The position numbers and the translations under genes were made by a program. A stretch of DNA of 64,000 bases. Source: Lytechinus variegatus (taxonomy: Eukaryota > Echinodermata > Echinoidea > Temnopleuroida > Toxopneustidae). The notes beneath the pieces were generated by a model that saw nothing but the letters and a program-made list of their open reading frames with translations, did no database searches and was not told the DNA's origin. Positions 50,833 through 60,909 of the stretch are shown here, one piece after another. The DNA is taken from NCBI RefSeq assembly GCF_018143015.1, contig NC_054754.1, positions 25,434,894-25,498,893 on the forward strand, in the 5' to 3' direction. The stretch's first letter is position 1, and each line of letters begins with the position of its first letter.

Positions 50833-52270
50833 CAGGGGCGGATCCAGCCTTCGCCAATAGGGGGGGGGGGAGGGTTCAGCCACATTTTCCAAAATTGGAC
50901 GCTCGAAGATGATTTGTGGTTTCTGTGAAGGGGTAGTCCAAAAAGGCAGTTCTTAGCTCTATTCTTATAAATCAACATAAATTTAATATCATAGTCCTTA
51001 TTTATGTAAAGCGCTATTTATAATTATTTTTTTGGGGAAATCTTTTGTATCTTTCCTAAAATTTGATTATTCTGGGCAATGTTTGTTTTCCTGTAAAAGA
51101 TGTGTATGCAACTAAATAATTACAAACGCGAAGCGCGAGCAGAAGTGAATGATGGAGACTGCATGCAGTTAGTAATGCTGACGTTACATATTTTAAAAAT
51201 GAAATAATGCGAGCGCGAAGGGCGAGCTTAAACTATTTGATATTCCGATCTGAAAAAAAGTAAATTTCACTCTATATTTCAAGCACTTTGTAGGGAAATT
51301 GTGAGTTAGATATGGATCACACTTATAAAGAGCTGATATTTTTCATTATTATTTGAGTTTTGACATATAGGGCCAGGACATCCTTAAAACAAGTTAAATG
51401 AAATGATGACTATCTTCCTATTCCTCTAGCTAAGCGCGAGATGAAACAAAAGAGACAATTTAATCATTAAATTGATACCTTATTTATTAAAACATAATGA
51501 GGGCGAGAAATCTGATATGGCCTGAAAACTGGACATTTCAAGCACTTTTGTAATTAGGAATAGAATGCATCAGTAAAAATATTTTTAACCTCAATGCGAG
51601 CGCAAATCGCGAGCCAAAATCTTTGATAAGCTGTCATGAAAATCAATATTGAGACATACATTAATCGCCAATCAAAACGCGAGAAGCACTATCTGCTACG
51701 TTTTGACAATCAGACTTGAAAAGGGATATTGAAAAGGAATACAAAAAAATAATAGGTACTGAATAAATCGAATTTTGCGAGCGCTCAGTGCGAGTAGAAA
51801 ATGTTAATATTCAGACCATAAAGCTGTTACTTTTACAGATCATATAAAAAAAATAAGTTTGTAAATCACACAAAATAATGAATCTTCGATTTCCGATCGA
51901 GGTGAAATGTATAATGTATCTTACTTCCAAACATGATATTTAAGCTCCATATTGAAAAATCACCTAATAGGCAATGCGAGCGCGAAGTGAGCGAAATTTT
52001 TATAGTGATATGAAAGATTCTTATTTTCCAAGTTTCCCCTCATCTTACTTTATTCAATCTGGAAAATTTGACAAGCAAAAAAAAAAGGGTTTCACCCAAA
52101 ATGTAAGGTCATTTAGTCCAAAATACATGTATAATTTCGAATGTGAATGATGATGCATTTTTTTCTCCATGATAAAAGACCAAAAATAGTAGGGGGACGT
52201 TTGATATTGTGTCCCCCTACTATTTTTGGTTGGGGGACACGTTCCCCCTGTCCCCCTGGGTTTTCCGCCC
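50833..52270. repeat. hAT-like remnant with GCGAGCGCGAAG-repeat tract, cluster 3 (opposite orientation)
   Basis: The left end CAGGGGCGGATCCAGCCTTC (50833) fits the hAT-like termini seen elsewhere. The interior (about 51120-51990) carries about seven degenerate GCGAAGCGCGAGC motifs, the reverse complement of clusters 1 and 2. A 22-base-arm hairpin around AATAGTAGGGGGAC lies at 52183-52235. A possible right end GGTTTTCCGCCCATG is at 52259-52273. No target duplication found. Confidence 0.5.
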
Positions 52271-52273
52271 ATG

Positions 52274-53102
52274 ACTTTTCCCATACATCATTTTCCAATC
52301 CAATAATCTGCATATTTTGAGTCAAATTGTACTTTTCATCTTCTTTCGTTTATATAAAAATGCATATTTTTACACTTTAGTTTCCTCATTTTTAATTTAA
52401 TGTTTGACATAGCGATCGATTTATGATTGTATTTTTGTAATTAACTTTTTTTAATTGCAAATAAGGTCTACCTTGATTTGTATTTAGTTAGTTCAGAATT
52501 AATTAAAATCTTACGTTGAAGGGTCATTTGTTTGGAGGTATAACTCGCGAAAAGTTATTTTCTCATGTATGGGCATTTTCATGGTAACTGACGTTTAACG
52601 GCACAATTTAACACAACTTTCATCGTGTGTATCTCCAAAACAATAAATGATGGGAGTTTGCTTTTGATAGAGTTAATAAAATGAACCTTGCTGTATACTC
52701 TTATACATAATCTATTTTTTTTTCAATGTAACGTACCACATTTGGTACCCATCAGCAAGCAACAATGAAATGGTTCCTTGAATATTTTTCTAGAATATAA
52801 CAAAAATTCAGGCACAAGACAAGAGTCGGGTCACAATAAAGAAAACAAGAGGCGCACTGGTTCTTTTATTTCATCTTTACTGATCCTGGGATCTTGATTC
52901 ATCTCTATTTTTGTCATATAGAAATGTATATTATTGACATCTCTATGATTTTTGTAGAAGCGCGCTTGCGAATATCTCCTCGACAGAAGAAGTCAGTGCA
53001 ATAAATCATTACCAGTCAGGGATAAAAAGCGCAGCTCTGGCACCTAATGCAATGTAAATCTCTGCTACGAATCTGCGCGCACGTACGAGGTAAACAAGCA
53101 AA
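52274..53102 (+). promoter_or_regulatory. 5' flank of the MALKALVNK exon
   Basis: The last 150 bases before the ATG at 53103 turn GC- and CpG-richer (GAAGCGCGCTTGCG, ATCTGCGCGCACGTACGAGG) than the surroundings, as expected for a promoter. No TATA box assigned. Confidence 0.3.
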
Positions 53103-53130
53103 ATGGCGTTGAAGGCGTTGGTTAACAAGC
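53103..53130 (+). CDS. Likely first coding exon (MALKALVNK...) of an unidentified gene
   Basis: ATG in the context CAAAATGG followed by nine codons (MALKALVNK) and a strong GTAAGTAA donor at 53131; phase 1. The upstream CpG-richer sequence fits a promoter. Later exons are not visible: the large LINE at about 53940-61500 would lie in its first intron, and the next exon must be beyond it or beyond the window. The short basic-hydrophobic start could be an organelle-targeting or plain N-terminus. Family unknown. Confidence 0.4.
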
Positions 53131-53939
53131 GTAAGTAATGTCACTTTTATTTAACATTGTAGGTATTTCCAACGTTAAAACTCGTATGTTTCGGCAGACG
53201 CTTCTTTAAGATTAGTTATTGGCATTTTTTCCCGATAAATTTTGTCCGCCATTTGTGTATAGAGATGGCTAGAACGTTCTGCTAGAGTGCTACTGCCCAG
53301 TCATGCCAGTGGCAGTGCATTGCTAGCGCCAGATAGCGGTAGGGCCTCGGCAAGGTCGGTGCAATCATCCAGTGCATGCAATGTGGCTGTGTGTTCATGT
53401 GTCTGTGACCGTTCGTCGACAAAATCAACGCAAACCTGCTTTGGCTTGAAACTCTTGAAATTTACATGTTGTCTGGACATTGAAATTTAATAATGCTTTC
53501 CAATCTATTCGTTGTGTCTTTATATTTATTCCTCTTTCTGTAATGTTTTTTTTTATATTTGTGCAATAAATAAATAATTGACACGTATCATTCATCCAGT
53601 CATTATTTGAAATATATTCTGTTGAATACTGTAAAAATCATACTTACATAGGCCCTACTGAGACATTTTCTTATTGTGTTTAATTATACTTTACTAGTTT
53701 ACTTGAATTAATTATTACCCCTGTATTCCTGTTTATCTTTAAATTAATTTGCAATATTTCGAAACTTAAAATATTTATTTATCAAATCTTCTTGGACACT
53801 TTGCTGCACGCTGAAATTTACTATTTCTTTAGTTTTGATATTATTTCAACTCAAAGTAACATTAATTCTGTCTTTATCTACACAACAGATTTACTTTATT
53901 GAAATTTCAATCACTTGACCTTTGCTTCAACTACACCTT
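53131..53939. other. Intron-like DNA between the MALKALVNK exon and the LINE
   Basis: AT-rich. A 66-residue open frame at 53287-53490 has no support. Nothing else seen. Confidence 0.4.
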
Positions 53940-54091
53940 CTTCTTCTTCTTCTTCTTGATTTCCTCCAGTCTGGAGAACTGTACGCAGTGTACAGGTAGT
54001 TAGTTTGAAGTTAATATACGTGTACATGCAAGTAGTGGAGGTAAACGTAAGGTAGGTACAAAGTGCAGACACAGGGACCAAAGATACAAGG

Positions 54092-56113
54092 TCAAGGGTT
54101 TAGAACCTCTAGTCGTTTGTGATGTATTTCAGTCAAGAATCGGAAAGTGAAATAATGAAAATCTGGGATGTCTAGCTTGATCTGTCCTAGGACTCCCAGT
54201 AAGAGGAGTCTAGTAATAGATACAGACTTTACTGAAGGAGGAAGTCTATCCAGATCATCTCTTACTTCCGCTGGAAAGTGGGAGAGAGCTTTACTCCTTT
54301 CCTCGGAGTACATGTCACACTCTCCAATTATATGTTCCACGGTTTCATCAGCAGATTTGCAAGCTGTGCAGAGAGCATCCTGATGATCCTTTGTGATTTT
54401 ACAGAGTCTGCTTCTGGTGAGGTAGGTGTGGGTCAGAAGTTGTGCCTTGAGGGTTATTGCTTGTCTCAGCCGGGGAGGATCGATCATGGATGGGTAGAGG
54501 TTCTGGATGTGGGCTGGGCTTACACCAACAAACAGGGAGAGAGAAGACCGTTCTTGGATTTGCAGACTGGTGGAGGTAGCTACAAATTGATTTGCTGCTA
54601 GTGATATCCTCCTCTTCCACGATGAGTAAGTGGATGCCTCACTGCAGGACTCTGTCAAGTCTGGTAGGTTGTATTTTTCTAGTAAGGCTCTATATTTCAT
54701 CAGAGTTGGAGCATTGGGATTGTGGCACAAGGTGTGGAAGAAGATTCTTGACTCCACTCTGGAAGGAGGCAGGGCAAGCAGTTTACCAAGGAGACGTAGA
54801 TGAGAGAGGTCAACCGAGGTGGAAAGAGGAGCTAAGCCTGTGAGGAGGTAGATTGCTGCAGAGCTAGTTGTCTTGGGAAGTCCAAGCAAGGTTTTGAATA
54901 CTTGACTCTGGTATTTGTCGAGGGTGGCCTTTTCTCCCTCAAGAAGGTTGATGATTTCAACACCATACAGCATGCGGGGAACACAAAAGACATCCCATAA
55001 AACGGCAAGAATAGGCGGGGAGAGACCTCTTCTCTTAGCTCCAGAGCCAGTCAAGCTATATAGGGTCTTGCTTCCAAGCTGCATAATGTTGTGGCATCTG
55101 TTGTTGATCCGCTTGGATGCCCTTTGGACACCAAGATGTGGATGACTTTCTTTCTCAGGGATACTGTCTTCCCCAAACTTCCAGACGTGTGTTTCCTGTG
55201 TGGTCTTACAGTTGTAGACTACGACAGCACTCTTCGTTGGATTTATGGAATAGTGCCACTGACTGGAGTAGGAGTGCACTATCGCTAGCATCTCATTCAG
55301 CTCTTGTTGAGAGTTTGCCAGGAGAACCACATCGTCTGCCAGCACGAGAGTGCCCATAAAACGACCTAGGGTGCAGCATCCCGCTCCACTTTTCCTGAGT
55401 CTCTTAATGAGTCCATCTATAAAGACAAGGTAGAGGAGGGGAGAAAGTATACCTCCTTGTCTTACTCCTTGCTCAACAGGGAACCACTGGCTGATTTGGT
55501 TGCTCCAGTATACCGTGCTTTTCAACCCATTGTACAGTTTGAAAATGATGTACCAGGTGGTTCCAGTAACACCCAGGTGATAAAGTTTGTACATTAATCC
55601 TGTGTGCCATACCGTATCGAAGGCTTTCGCCGCATCCAGAAAGGCAGCAAAAGTAGGTCTTTTGCACTTGGTGTTATTTTCCACGATGAAGTTGAGGGAT
55701 ATTGCTGTGAGAGAGCATGAGTGATCTTCTTGGTGATCTTCTTGGTGATCTTCTTGGAATCCGTGTTGCAGTTCGTCGGGAACATCAAAATCTTCAAGGC
55801 ATTGAGTAATTGTAGGCTTGAGGAGCACTTCTACCAATTTGCAGAAAGTGGTGGAGAGGGTAATACCTCTGTAGTTTCCTGGATCGCATACAGATTTTCC
55901 TTTGCCTTTGTGAATAGGTATGATAATCCCTCTGAGGAATGACTCAGGTATATGCCCATGGGAGAGTAGCGAGTTGAGTAGAAACAAGAGCAGCTTTCTT
56001 AGATTGTGTCCAGAGAATATGACATGCTCTGCTGATATGTTGTCAATACCCGGAGCCTTATTTCTCTTGAGCTTTTTGATTGCTGTATTAAGTTCTTCCA
56101 TGGTAAACTCCAC
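54092..56113 (-). CDS. LINE ORF2, reverse transcriptase part (673 aa shown)
   Basis: KLKRNKAPGIDNISAEH, NYRGITLSTTFCKLVE, FLDAAKAFDTVWH (about 164), QGVRQGGILSPLLYLVFIDG (about 217) and the catalytic LADDVVLLA (about 260) define a non-LTR RT. The C-terminus has CTACKSADETVEHIIGEC (about 582), a CCHC-like motif seen at the end of several LINE proteins. A 12-base unit is triplicated in frame, giving QEDHQEDHQEDH before SCSLTAI. The true frame opens about 97 codons upstream of the first Met (to about 56405), so the displayed start is not the biological one. Confidence 0.88.
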   Translation of the reverse strand: MEFTMEELNTAIKKLKRNKAPGIDNISAEHVIFSGHNLRKLLLFLLNSLLSHGHIPESFLRGIIIPIHKGKGKSVCDPGNYRGITLSTTFCKLVEVLLKPTITQCLEDFDVPDELQHGFQEDHQEDHQEDHSCSLTAISLNFIVENNTKCKRPTFAAFLDAAKAFDTVWHTGLMYKLYHLGVTGTTWYIIFKLYNGLKSTVYWSNQISQWFPVEQGVRQGGILSPLLYLVFIDGLIKRLRKSGAGCCTLGRFMGTLVLADDVVLLANSQQELNEMLAIVHSYSSQWHYSINPTKSAVVVYNCKTTQETHVWKFGEDSIPEKESHPHLGVQRASKRINNRCHNIMQLGSKTLYSLTGSGAKRRGLSPPILAVLWDVFCVPRMLYGVEIINLLEGEKATLDKYQSQVFKTLLGLPKTTSSAAIYLLTGLAPLSTSVDLSHLRLLGKLLALPPSRVESRIFFHTLCHNPNAPTLMKYRALLEKYNLPDLTESCSEASTYSSWKRRISLAANQFVATSTSLQIQERSSLSLFVGVSPAHIQNLYPSMIDPPRLRQAITLKAQLLTHTYLTRSRLCKITKDHQDALCTACKSADETVEHIIGECDMYSEERSKALSHFPAEVRDDLDRLPPSVKSVSITRLLLLGVLGQIKLDIPDFHYFTFRFLTEIHHKRLEVLNP

Positions 56114-56372
56114 TTTAGTTGGGGTGATTGAGTTGGCAATGTCCTCAACACTATCTACAATGCTCTGTTGGTAACATCCTTGGCTTGGAACCGCAAGATC
56201 GGAGAAGAACGCATTGAACCCCTGTATTACAGCGTTACCAGCATACTTCTTGTCTCTATATATAAGGTTGTCAGTTTCTGATACTTTCTGGCTTCGAGAC
56301 TGCTTGATGAGCGTGTAAAACAGCTTAGTATCAGATTTCCTAGCTCTTTCGATTTTTCTGATGAGTGAAAGC

Positions 56373-57794
56373 TCACAGCTCCTTCGAGATCGTATTAAGT
56401 GCTACCCGGAAAGCGTGTTTAGATACTTTGTACTCCTTCCATAGCGTATTGGAGGGATCTCTCTTTCTTCCATTACATTTCCATCTCTTCCAAGTCCTCT
56501 TCATATCAGTGTATATAGCATCAACCTTTGAGTCCCATTCATGCTTCTGATGTTTCCTCTTGGGACATGATGAGGTGGATTCCAGGTTTGAAGTGCTGGT
56601 GTTGCACATCTCCGTAGCTAGCTGATCTAGTACTTTCTCTAGTTGGTTGGGATGCAGAGAGTCATGTTGAAGGTTCTTGAGTACTCTTTCACAGGTTTCC
56701 TCAAGAGGCTTAGTGTACATTTCCTCGATGTCTCTTTGTGAGTGGTTATTCCATTTGACCTGGATGCGTTTAAGTGACCGTCCATTAGGTCTACTAGCAG
56801 GTGGCACTTCCTTGGTGTTTTTACATTCTCCTTCCTCCAGTATCCATTCAACAAACACTTGAATAGGCAGATGATCAGAAGTGTTCATGGGATCTTCATT
56901 GAGAATGCAGAACCTTTGCACTTTGTTCATCTGACATGCGCGAGTAATGAACATGTCAATTTGGGATTTGTTTACTCCATTATCACTGCAGTAAGTATAC
57001 ATGTGGCTTGATGCTATTCCGTGACAGCTGCTGACATTTCCAAGATCTAGCTTTTTCGTGAATGAGTGCAATAGGCTCGTCTTAGCTTTCCACAAATTAG
57101 TTGGAAGAGATAGGTCTGCATTGAAGTCGCCACATAGTATTACAATGTTGTCAGGGAATTGAGTGATGATGTTTTCAATCTCTGCAAGTATGTCATTGTA
57201 TTCAACAGTGTCTACCAATCCGTAACCTGAGGGCATGTACACATTGAATAGGATGATGTTTTTACCTCCCTCTGGGCTTTTCAAATGGATGGCTATGAGT
57301 CTCGTTGAAGATGTTTCTAGCATAGTAGAATGCGGTTTCAGGTTCTTTTTCAATAAAACAGCGACACCAGCTTTCCCTCTGACATAAGTAGTAGGACCTG
57401 ACTCATTCATATCAAATGTTTTTGTCACTACTTCATGAGCATCTGACACTGTTGCAAGCTTGTCAACTTCAAATCTATGAAGCCAGTGTTCTTGAATACA
57501 TAAAATATCCACATTTTGTACAAGGTTGTGCAAGTAAAAACGATTGGCTTCAAAGCCCCTCATGTTGAATGAGATTATTTCTAGGGTCTCTGCTGAATTG
57601 GTTGTAGTGGGATTTGTAGGGTGGTGTGTCTGCTTAGGAGTGCAAGTTGAAGAGACAGTTGACTTATTGTGTGAAGGTGGCACTGGACTAGAGTTATCAT
57701 TGTTCCAAGGTTGGCAGTTGGACTGTGTAGAAGCTGTGCTGCATGTATGGCAGCTCGATGAATCATTAAGGACAGTGTCTCTTTCGACTGGCAA
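56373..57794 (-). CDS. LINE ORF2, APE-type endonuclease part (473 aa)
   Basis: After a Ser/Thr/Pro-rich leader, ISFNMRGFE (about 75-82), CIQEHWLH (about 97), YMPSGYG, LCGDFNADL (about 221) and TSDHLPIQVF (about 305) are the catalytic blocks of apurinic-type endonucleases that nick the target for first-strand priming. The frame stops at KEL just before the RT; reading on in the next frame gives the continuation RRSCELSLIRKIERARKSD, so the ORF was once continuous. Confidence 0.85.
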   Translation of the reverse strand: MPVERDTVLNDSSSCHTCSTASTQSNCQPWNNDNSSPVPPSHNKSTVSSTCTPKQTHHPTNPTTTNSAETLEIISFNMRGFEANRFYLHNLVQNVDILCIQEHWLHRFEVDKLATVSDAHEVVTKTFDMNESGPTTYVRGKAGVAVLLKKNLKPHSTMLETSSTRLIAIHLKSPEGGKNIILFNVYMPSGYGLVDTVEYNDILAEIENIITQFPDNIVILCGDFNADLSLPTNLWKAKTSLLHSFTKKLDLGNVSSCHGIASSHMYTYCSDNGVNKSQIDMFITRACQMNKVQRFCILNEDPMNTSDHLPIQVFVEWILEEGECKNTKEVPPASRPNGRSLKRIQVKWNNHSQRDIEEMYTKPLEETCERVLKNLQHDSLHPNQLEKVLDQLATEMCNTSTSNLESTSSCPKRKHQKHEWDSKVDAIYTDMKRTWKRWKCNGRKRDPSNTLWKEYKVSKHAFRVALNTISKEL

Positions 57795-58198
57795 TGCCGA
57801 AAAACCTGCCTATTCATGGCTTCCACTTGGGGTGACGGTATCACGTTTGCTTGAGATGGTGCTTGGCATGTGTTATTATTTTGTATCACATTTGCTTCAG
57901 TAGGTGCTTGGTATGAGTTTATGTGATTTCGTATGCCTTGAACTAAGTCATACGAGGGTGGATGGAGGGTAGGTCTGGAGATTGTATGCACTGTATCCTG
58001 TTTTATACTGTCGCTGGGTTGGTTTAACACAGTGGAATATAGTGGGAATTGCGATTGCGGGACTGGGTGGGGACTTGTCCTTTCCCCTGTCTGAGTCTGA
58101 TTTGTGATGATACGTGGAGGTTCGGTAGAGACTTTTTGACTTCCACTGTTAGGATACTCTGTACATGTGGGGGCTCCATGTGGAAGGTCATTGTACAT
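57581..58198 (-). other. Linker between LINE ORF1 and ORF2 in a third frame
   Basis: A 205-residue open frame rich in Pro, Gln, Thr and Ser (QAPTEANVIQNN, QAPSQANVIPSP) overlaps the end of ORF1 and the start of the endonuclease frame. It may be the real start of ORF2 displaced by an indel, or simply untranslated. I cannot decide. Confidence 0.4.
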
Positions 58199-60909
58199 TG
58201 CAGTACTGTTTGCATCACTGTGATTAGAGACATTTCCTGTTTGCTTGACTTGCTTCGTAGCTGAGAAAGTGCGGGTTTTGTAGCCCGTAGTCCTGGGTTT
58301 CTTGCTCCTCCGTCCAGGACATTTCGATTGCTTTGGAATTGCCCCTTGCTTTTGCCAGATTTTGTTTGTACCATGATGTCGTCATCTCCACTGCTGTCGT
58401 CTGTGCTGTCAGAGCATTCATCATCCAGTACACTGAATATATTCTGAGTTTGTAATGGAGGGTTTGTAACAGGGTCCCTTGCAGTCGAGCTTTGTTTGGC
58501 CCCTTTATATTTGGAATTGACTTTGTTGAAATCCTCAGGTTCATCGCTGAGTGATAGTGTTTCATCAAGCCCATGATCGAGGCAAGTGGCTAGCAGATGA
58601 TCATTCTTCAATCTTGATTTGGCTAGTTCCTTAGACAGCATTTCATTGGTCTTTAAGAGCCCTTCATTCCCCTCAACAGAATGCTTCAGCTCACGTCTCA
58701 AAGAGTCGAGACTGCTCCTTGACTGAGCCAGATCTTTTTTGAAGTATTTTTCATTTTGGATCATTGTCTCATTTTCCTTCTGCAGTCTTGTATTGGTGCT
58801 TTGTAGTAGGGAAATTTCCCTTTTTTGGTTTTTGACAACAGCTTCAAGTTTTGGACATGCATGACAACAAGAAGCAGCTTCGGTCTGAGTTTGGCAATTG
58901 GTAGTTCTGATTGTAGACATGCGAGTGAGGGAGTTGATTGTTTCTTCCATAGGGACTGGTGTAGCATCGCAAGGTGATTCCTCAATAATGGTCTCTTCTT
59001 GTGGTATATTAAAAGCTGTATTTTGACCAGATGGGACTTCTCTATCCTGTGCAGGGATGGAGGAAGAAGACATTTGTCGATCATCTTGTGGTGGTATATG
59101 AACAGCTGTATCATGCCCAGTTGGGACTGCACTATGCTGTGCAGGGATTGAGGAAGACTTTTGTCGTACATCTTGTGGTATATCAACAGCTGTATCTTGC
59201 CCAGGTGGGATTGTTCTATCATGTGCAGGGATGGAGGAAGATTTTTGTTGGTCATCTCGTGTTATATCAGCATCTCGACCAGGTGGGAGTGCTCTATCCT
59301 GTGCAGGGATGGAGGAAGATGTTTGTCGATCATCTTGTGGTGTTATATCAACAGCTGTAACTTGACCAGGTGGGACTGCTCTATCTTGTGCAGGGATGGA
59401 GGAAGAGGTTTGTAGATCATCTTGTGGTGCTATATCAACAGCTGTAACTTGACCAGGTGGGACTGCTCTATCCTGTGCAGGGATGGAGGAAGATGTTTGT
59501 TGGTCATCTCGTGGTATATAAGCATCTTGACCAGGTGGGAATGCTCTATCGTGCGCAGGGATGGAGGAAGATGTTTGTCGATCATCTTGTGGTGTTATAT
59601 CAACAGCTGTAACTTGACCAGGTGGGACTGCTCTATCTTGTGCAGGGATGGAGGAAGAGGTTTGTCGATCATCTTGTGGTGCTATATCAACAGCTGTAAC
59701 TTGAGCAGGTGGGACTGCTCTATCCTGTGCAGGGATGGAGGAAGATGTTTGTTGGTCATCTTGTGGTATATCAACGGCTGCATCTTGACCAGGTGGGACT
59801 GCTCTATCCTGTGCAGGGATGGAGGAAGAGGTATGTTGGTCATCTTGTGGTATATCGACAGCTGTAAACATATCTTGACCAGGTGGGACTGCTATATCCT
59901 GTGCAGGGATGGAGGAAGATGTTGGTTGATAATCAGCCGGGTTATGAAGTGTATCTTCACCATCGTGGGTCGAGGGTATTTGCTCGTTCGCAGTACGCAT
60001 TGGTTTAATTAACGGTTTGCAAGTGGCACAGGTAAATACAAGAGCAGCATCTGATTCATATCTGTGTATGTCTCCATCAGAGAGATCTGCACATGGGTAA
60101 TGGAGCCAGCTTTTACAATGATCACATTCGATGGTGTCCATACATGAGTGTGTTTTGCACCGAGGACAGAGAAGTTTTTTATCTTTGTCTGTGCAGTCAC
60201 ATGGTTCATCCCATTTTGGTGGTGATGCCAGGGTGTTTCCACTTGCCTTGATTGCTGGTATATTAGTTGTTGTAGTAACTCCAGTGTGTTTCTTAGGGTA
60301 TTTGGCTGCCCCTAGTTTTCTAGTATCTGACAAAAGCTGGGCAAGTTTCTTATTGGCTTCCACAATGTCGAGGCGGTTCTCCGCTGTCACGGATAGGATT
60401 TTGGGGAGATGGTCGTTGACCCACATGTCGATACAGGATCCATTAGCCAGTATACGATTGCTTGTATTGTACATGTTGAGGACAAACTTTGTTCTCTGAC
60501 CTGGCTTACCATTTTGCTTGAGTTTGTTGGAGACTCTAAGCACATGCTCAACAGTATAGCCATTGGTATCAGTCACATTACGAATTTCAATAGCGAGGGT
60601 ATTGCTATTTTCATTGAGCTTTTCAAAGTACTCTTTAATGTTACTCCGTAGGCACTCATAATATGCAGTACTGCATGTAATCACTATTTGCTTTCCACTA
60701 TCCTTCATCTCTATTGTGGTCGTATCTTTACATTTCTCGAGTTTCTTTTGTATGGTTCTTTTCTTGTTGAGGGAATAGCTCCTTTGCACATGGTAAGGTA
60801 GATCTATAGAGATTTCAGATGAGATGTGTTCTGTGTTAGGTTTGCAGATGGACAGTACACCTCTGTCATTAATGGGCAGCATCTCTTTCTGCATGTTGCG
60901 TTTGCACAC
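58024..60909 (-). CDS. LINE ORF1 protein with PHD finger, 11 tandem repeats and coiled coil (961 aa)
   Basis: The N-terminal third (about 45-200) is a mixed basic region (KKRTIQKKLEK, HVLRVSNKLKQNGKPGQRTK). A PHD-type zinc finger occupies about 236-300, with Cys/His at CDC, CPRC, CMDTIECDHC, WLHYPC and CATC. Residues about 320-635 contain eleven imperfect repeats of 26-30 residues with the core QTSSSIPAQDRAVPPGQ. A coiled coil with many Leu/Glu/Lys follows (about 690-790), with CCHAC just before it. The acidic DDECSDSTDDSSGDDD patch lies near 830. In related elements ORF1 binds RNA and helps target chromatin (established for LINE ORF1 and PHD fingers in general; inference here). Uninterrupted over 961 codons, so possibly recently active. 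Confidence 0.85.
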   Translation of the reverse strand: MCKRNMQKEMLPINDRGVLSICKPNTEHISSEISIDLPYHVQRSYSLNKKRTIQKKLEKCKDTTTIEMKDSGKQIVITCSTAYYECLRSNIKEYFEKLNENSNTLAIEIRNVTDTNGYTVEHVLRVSNKLKQNGKPGQRTKFVLNMYNTSNRILANGSCIDMWVNDHLPKILSVTAENRLDIVEANKKLAQLLSDTRKLGAAKYPKKHTGVTTTTNIPAIKASGNTLASPPKWDEPCDCTDKDKKLLCPRCKTHSCMDTIECDHCKSWLHYPCADLSDGDIHRYESDAALVFTCATCKPLIKPMRTANEQIPSTHDGEDTLHNPADYQPTSSSIPAQDIAVPPGQDMFTAVDIPQDDQHTSSSIPAQDRAVPPGQDAAVDIPQDDQQTSSSIPAQDRAVPPAQVTAVDIAPQDDRQTSSSIPAQDRAVPPGQVTAVDITPQDDRQTSSSIPAHDRAFPPGQDAYIPRDDQQTSSSIPAQDRAVPPGQVTAVDIAPQDDLQTSSSIPAQDRAVPPGQVTAVDITPQDDRQTSSSIPAQDRALPPGRDADITRDDQQKSSSIPAHDRTIPPGQDTAVDIPQDVRQKSSSIPAQHSAVPTGHDTAVHIPPQDDRQMSSSSIPAQDREVPSGQNTAFNIPQEETIIEESPCDATPVPMEETINSLTRMSTIRTTNCQTQTEAASCCHACPKLEAVVKNQKREISLLQSTNTRLQKENETMIQNEKYFKKDLAQSRSSLDSLRRELKHSVEGNEGLLKTNEMLSKELAKSRLKNDHLLATCLDHGLDETLSLSDEPEDFNKVNSKYKGAKQSSTARDPVTNPPLQTQNIFSVLDDECSDSTDDSSGDDDIMVQTKSGKSKGQFQSNRNVLDGGARNPGLRATKPALSQLRSKSSKQEMSLITVMQTVLQCTMTFHMEPPHVQSILTVEVKKSLPNLHVSSQIRLRQGKGQVPTQSRNRNSHYIPLC
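59000..59945 (-). repeat. Eleven in-frame minisatellite units inside LINE ORF1
   Basis: Units of about 78-90 bases (GGGATGGAGGAAGA, CATCTTGTGGT and CCAGGTGGGACTGCTCTATC on the plus strand) repeat eleven times. All preserve frame. Internal pairs are nearly identical, suggesting recent unit duplication. Confidence 0.9.

Noticed and set aside
59031..60012. Cys/Trp-rich plus-strand ORFs (CSILCRDGGR repeats)
   Set aside because: Antisense translations of the eleven-unit repeat in LINE ORF1.
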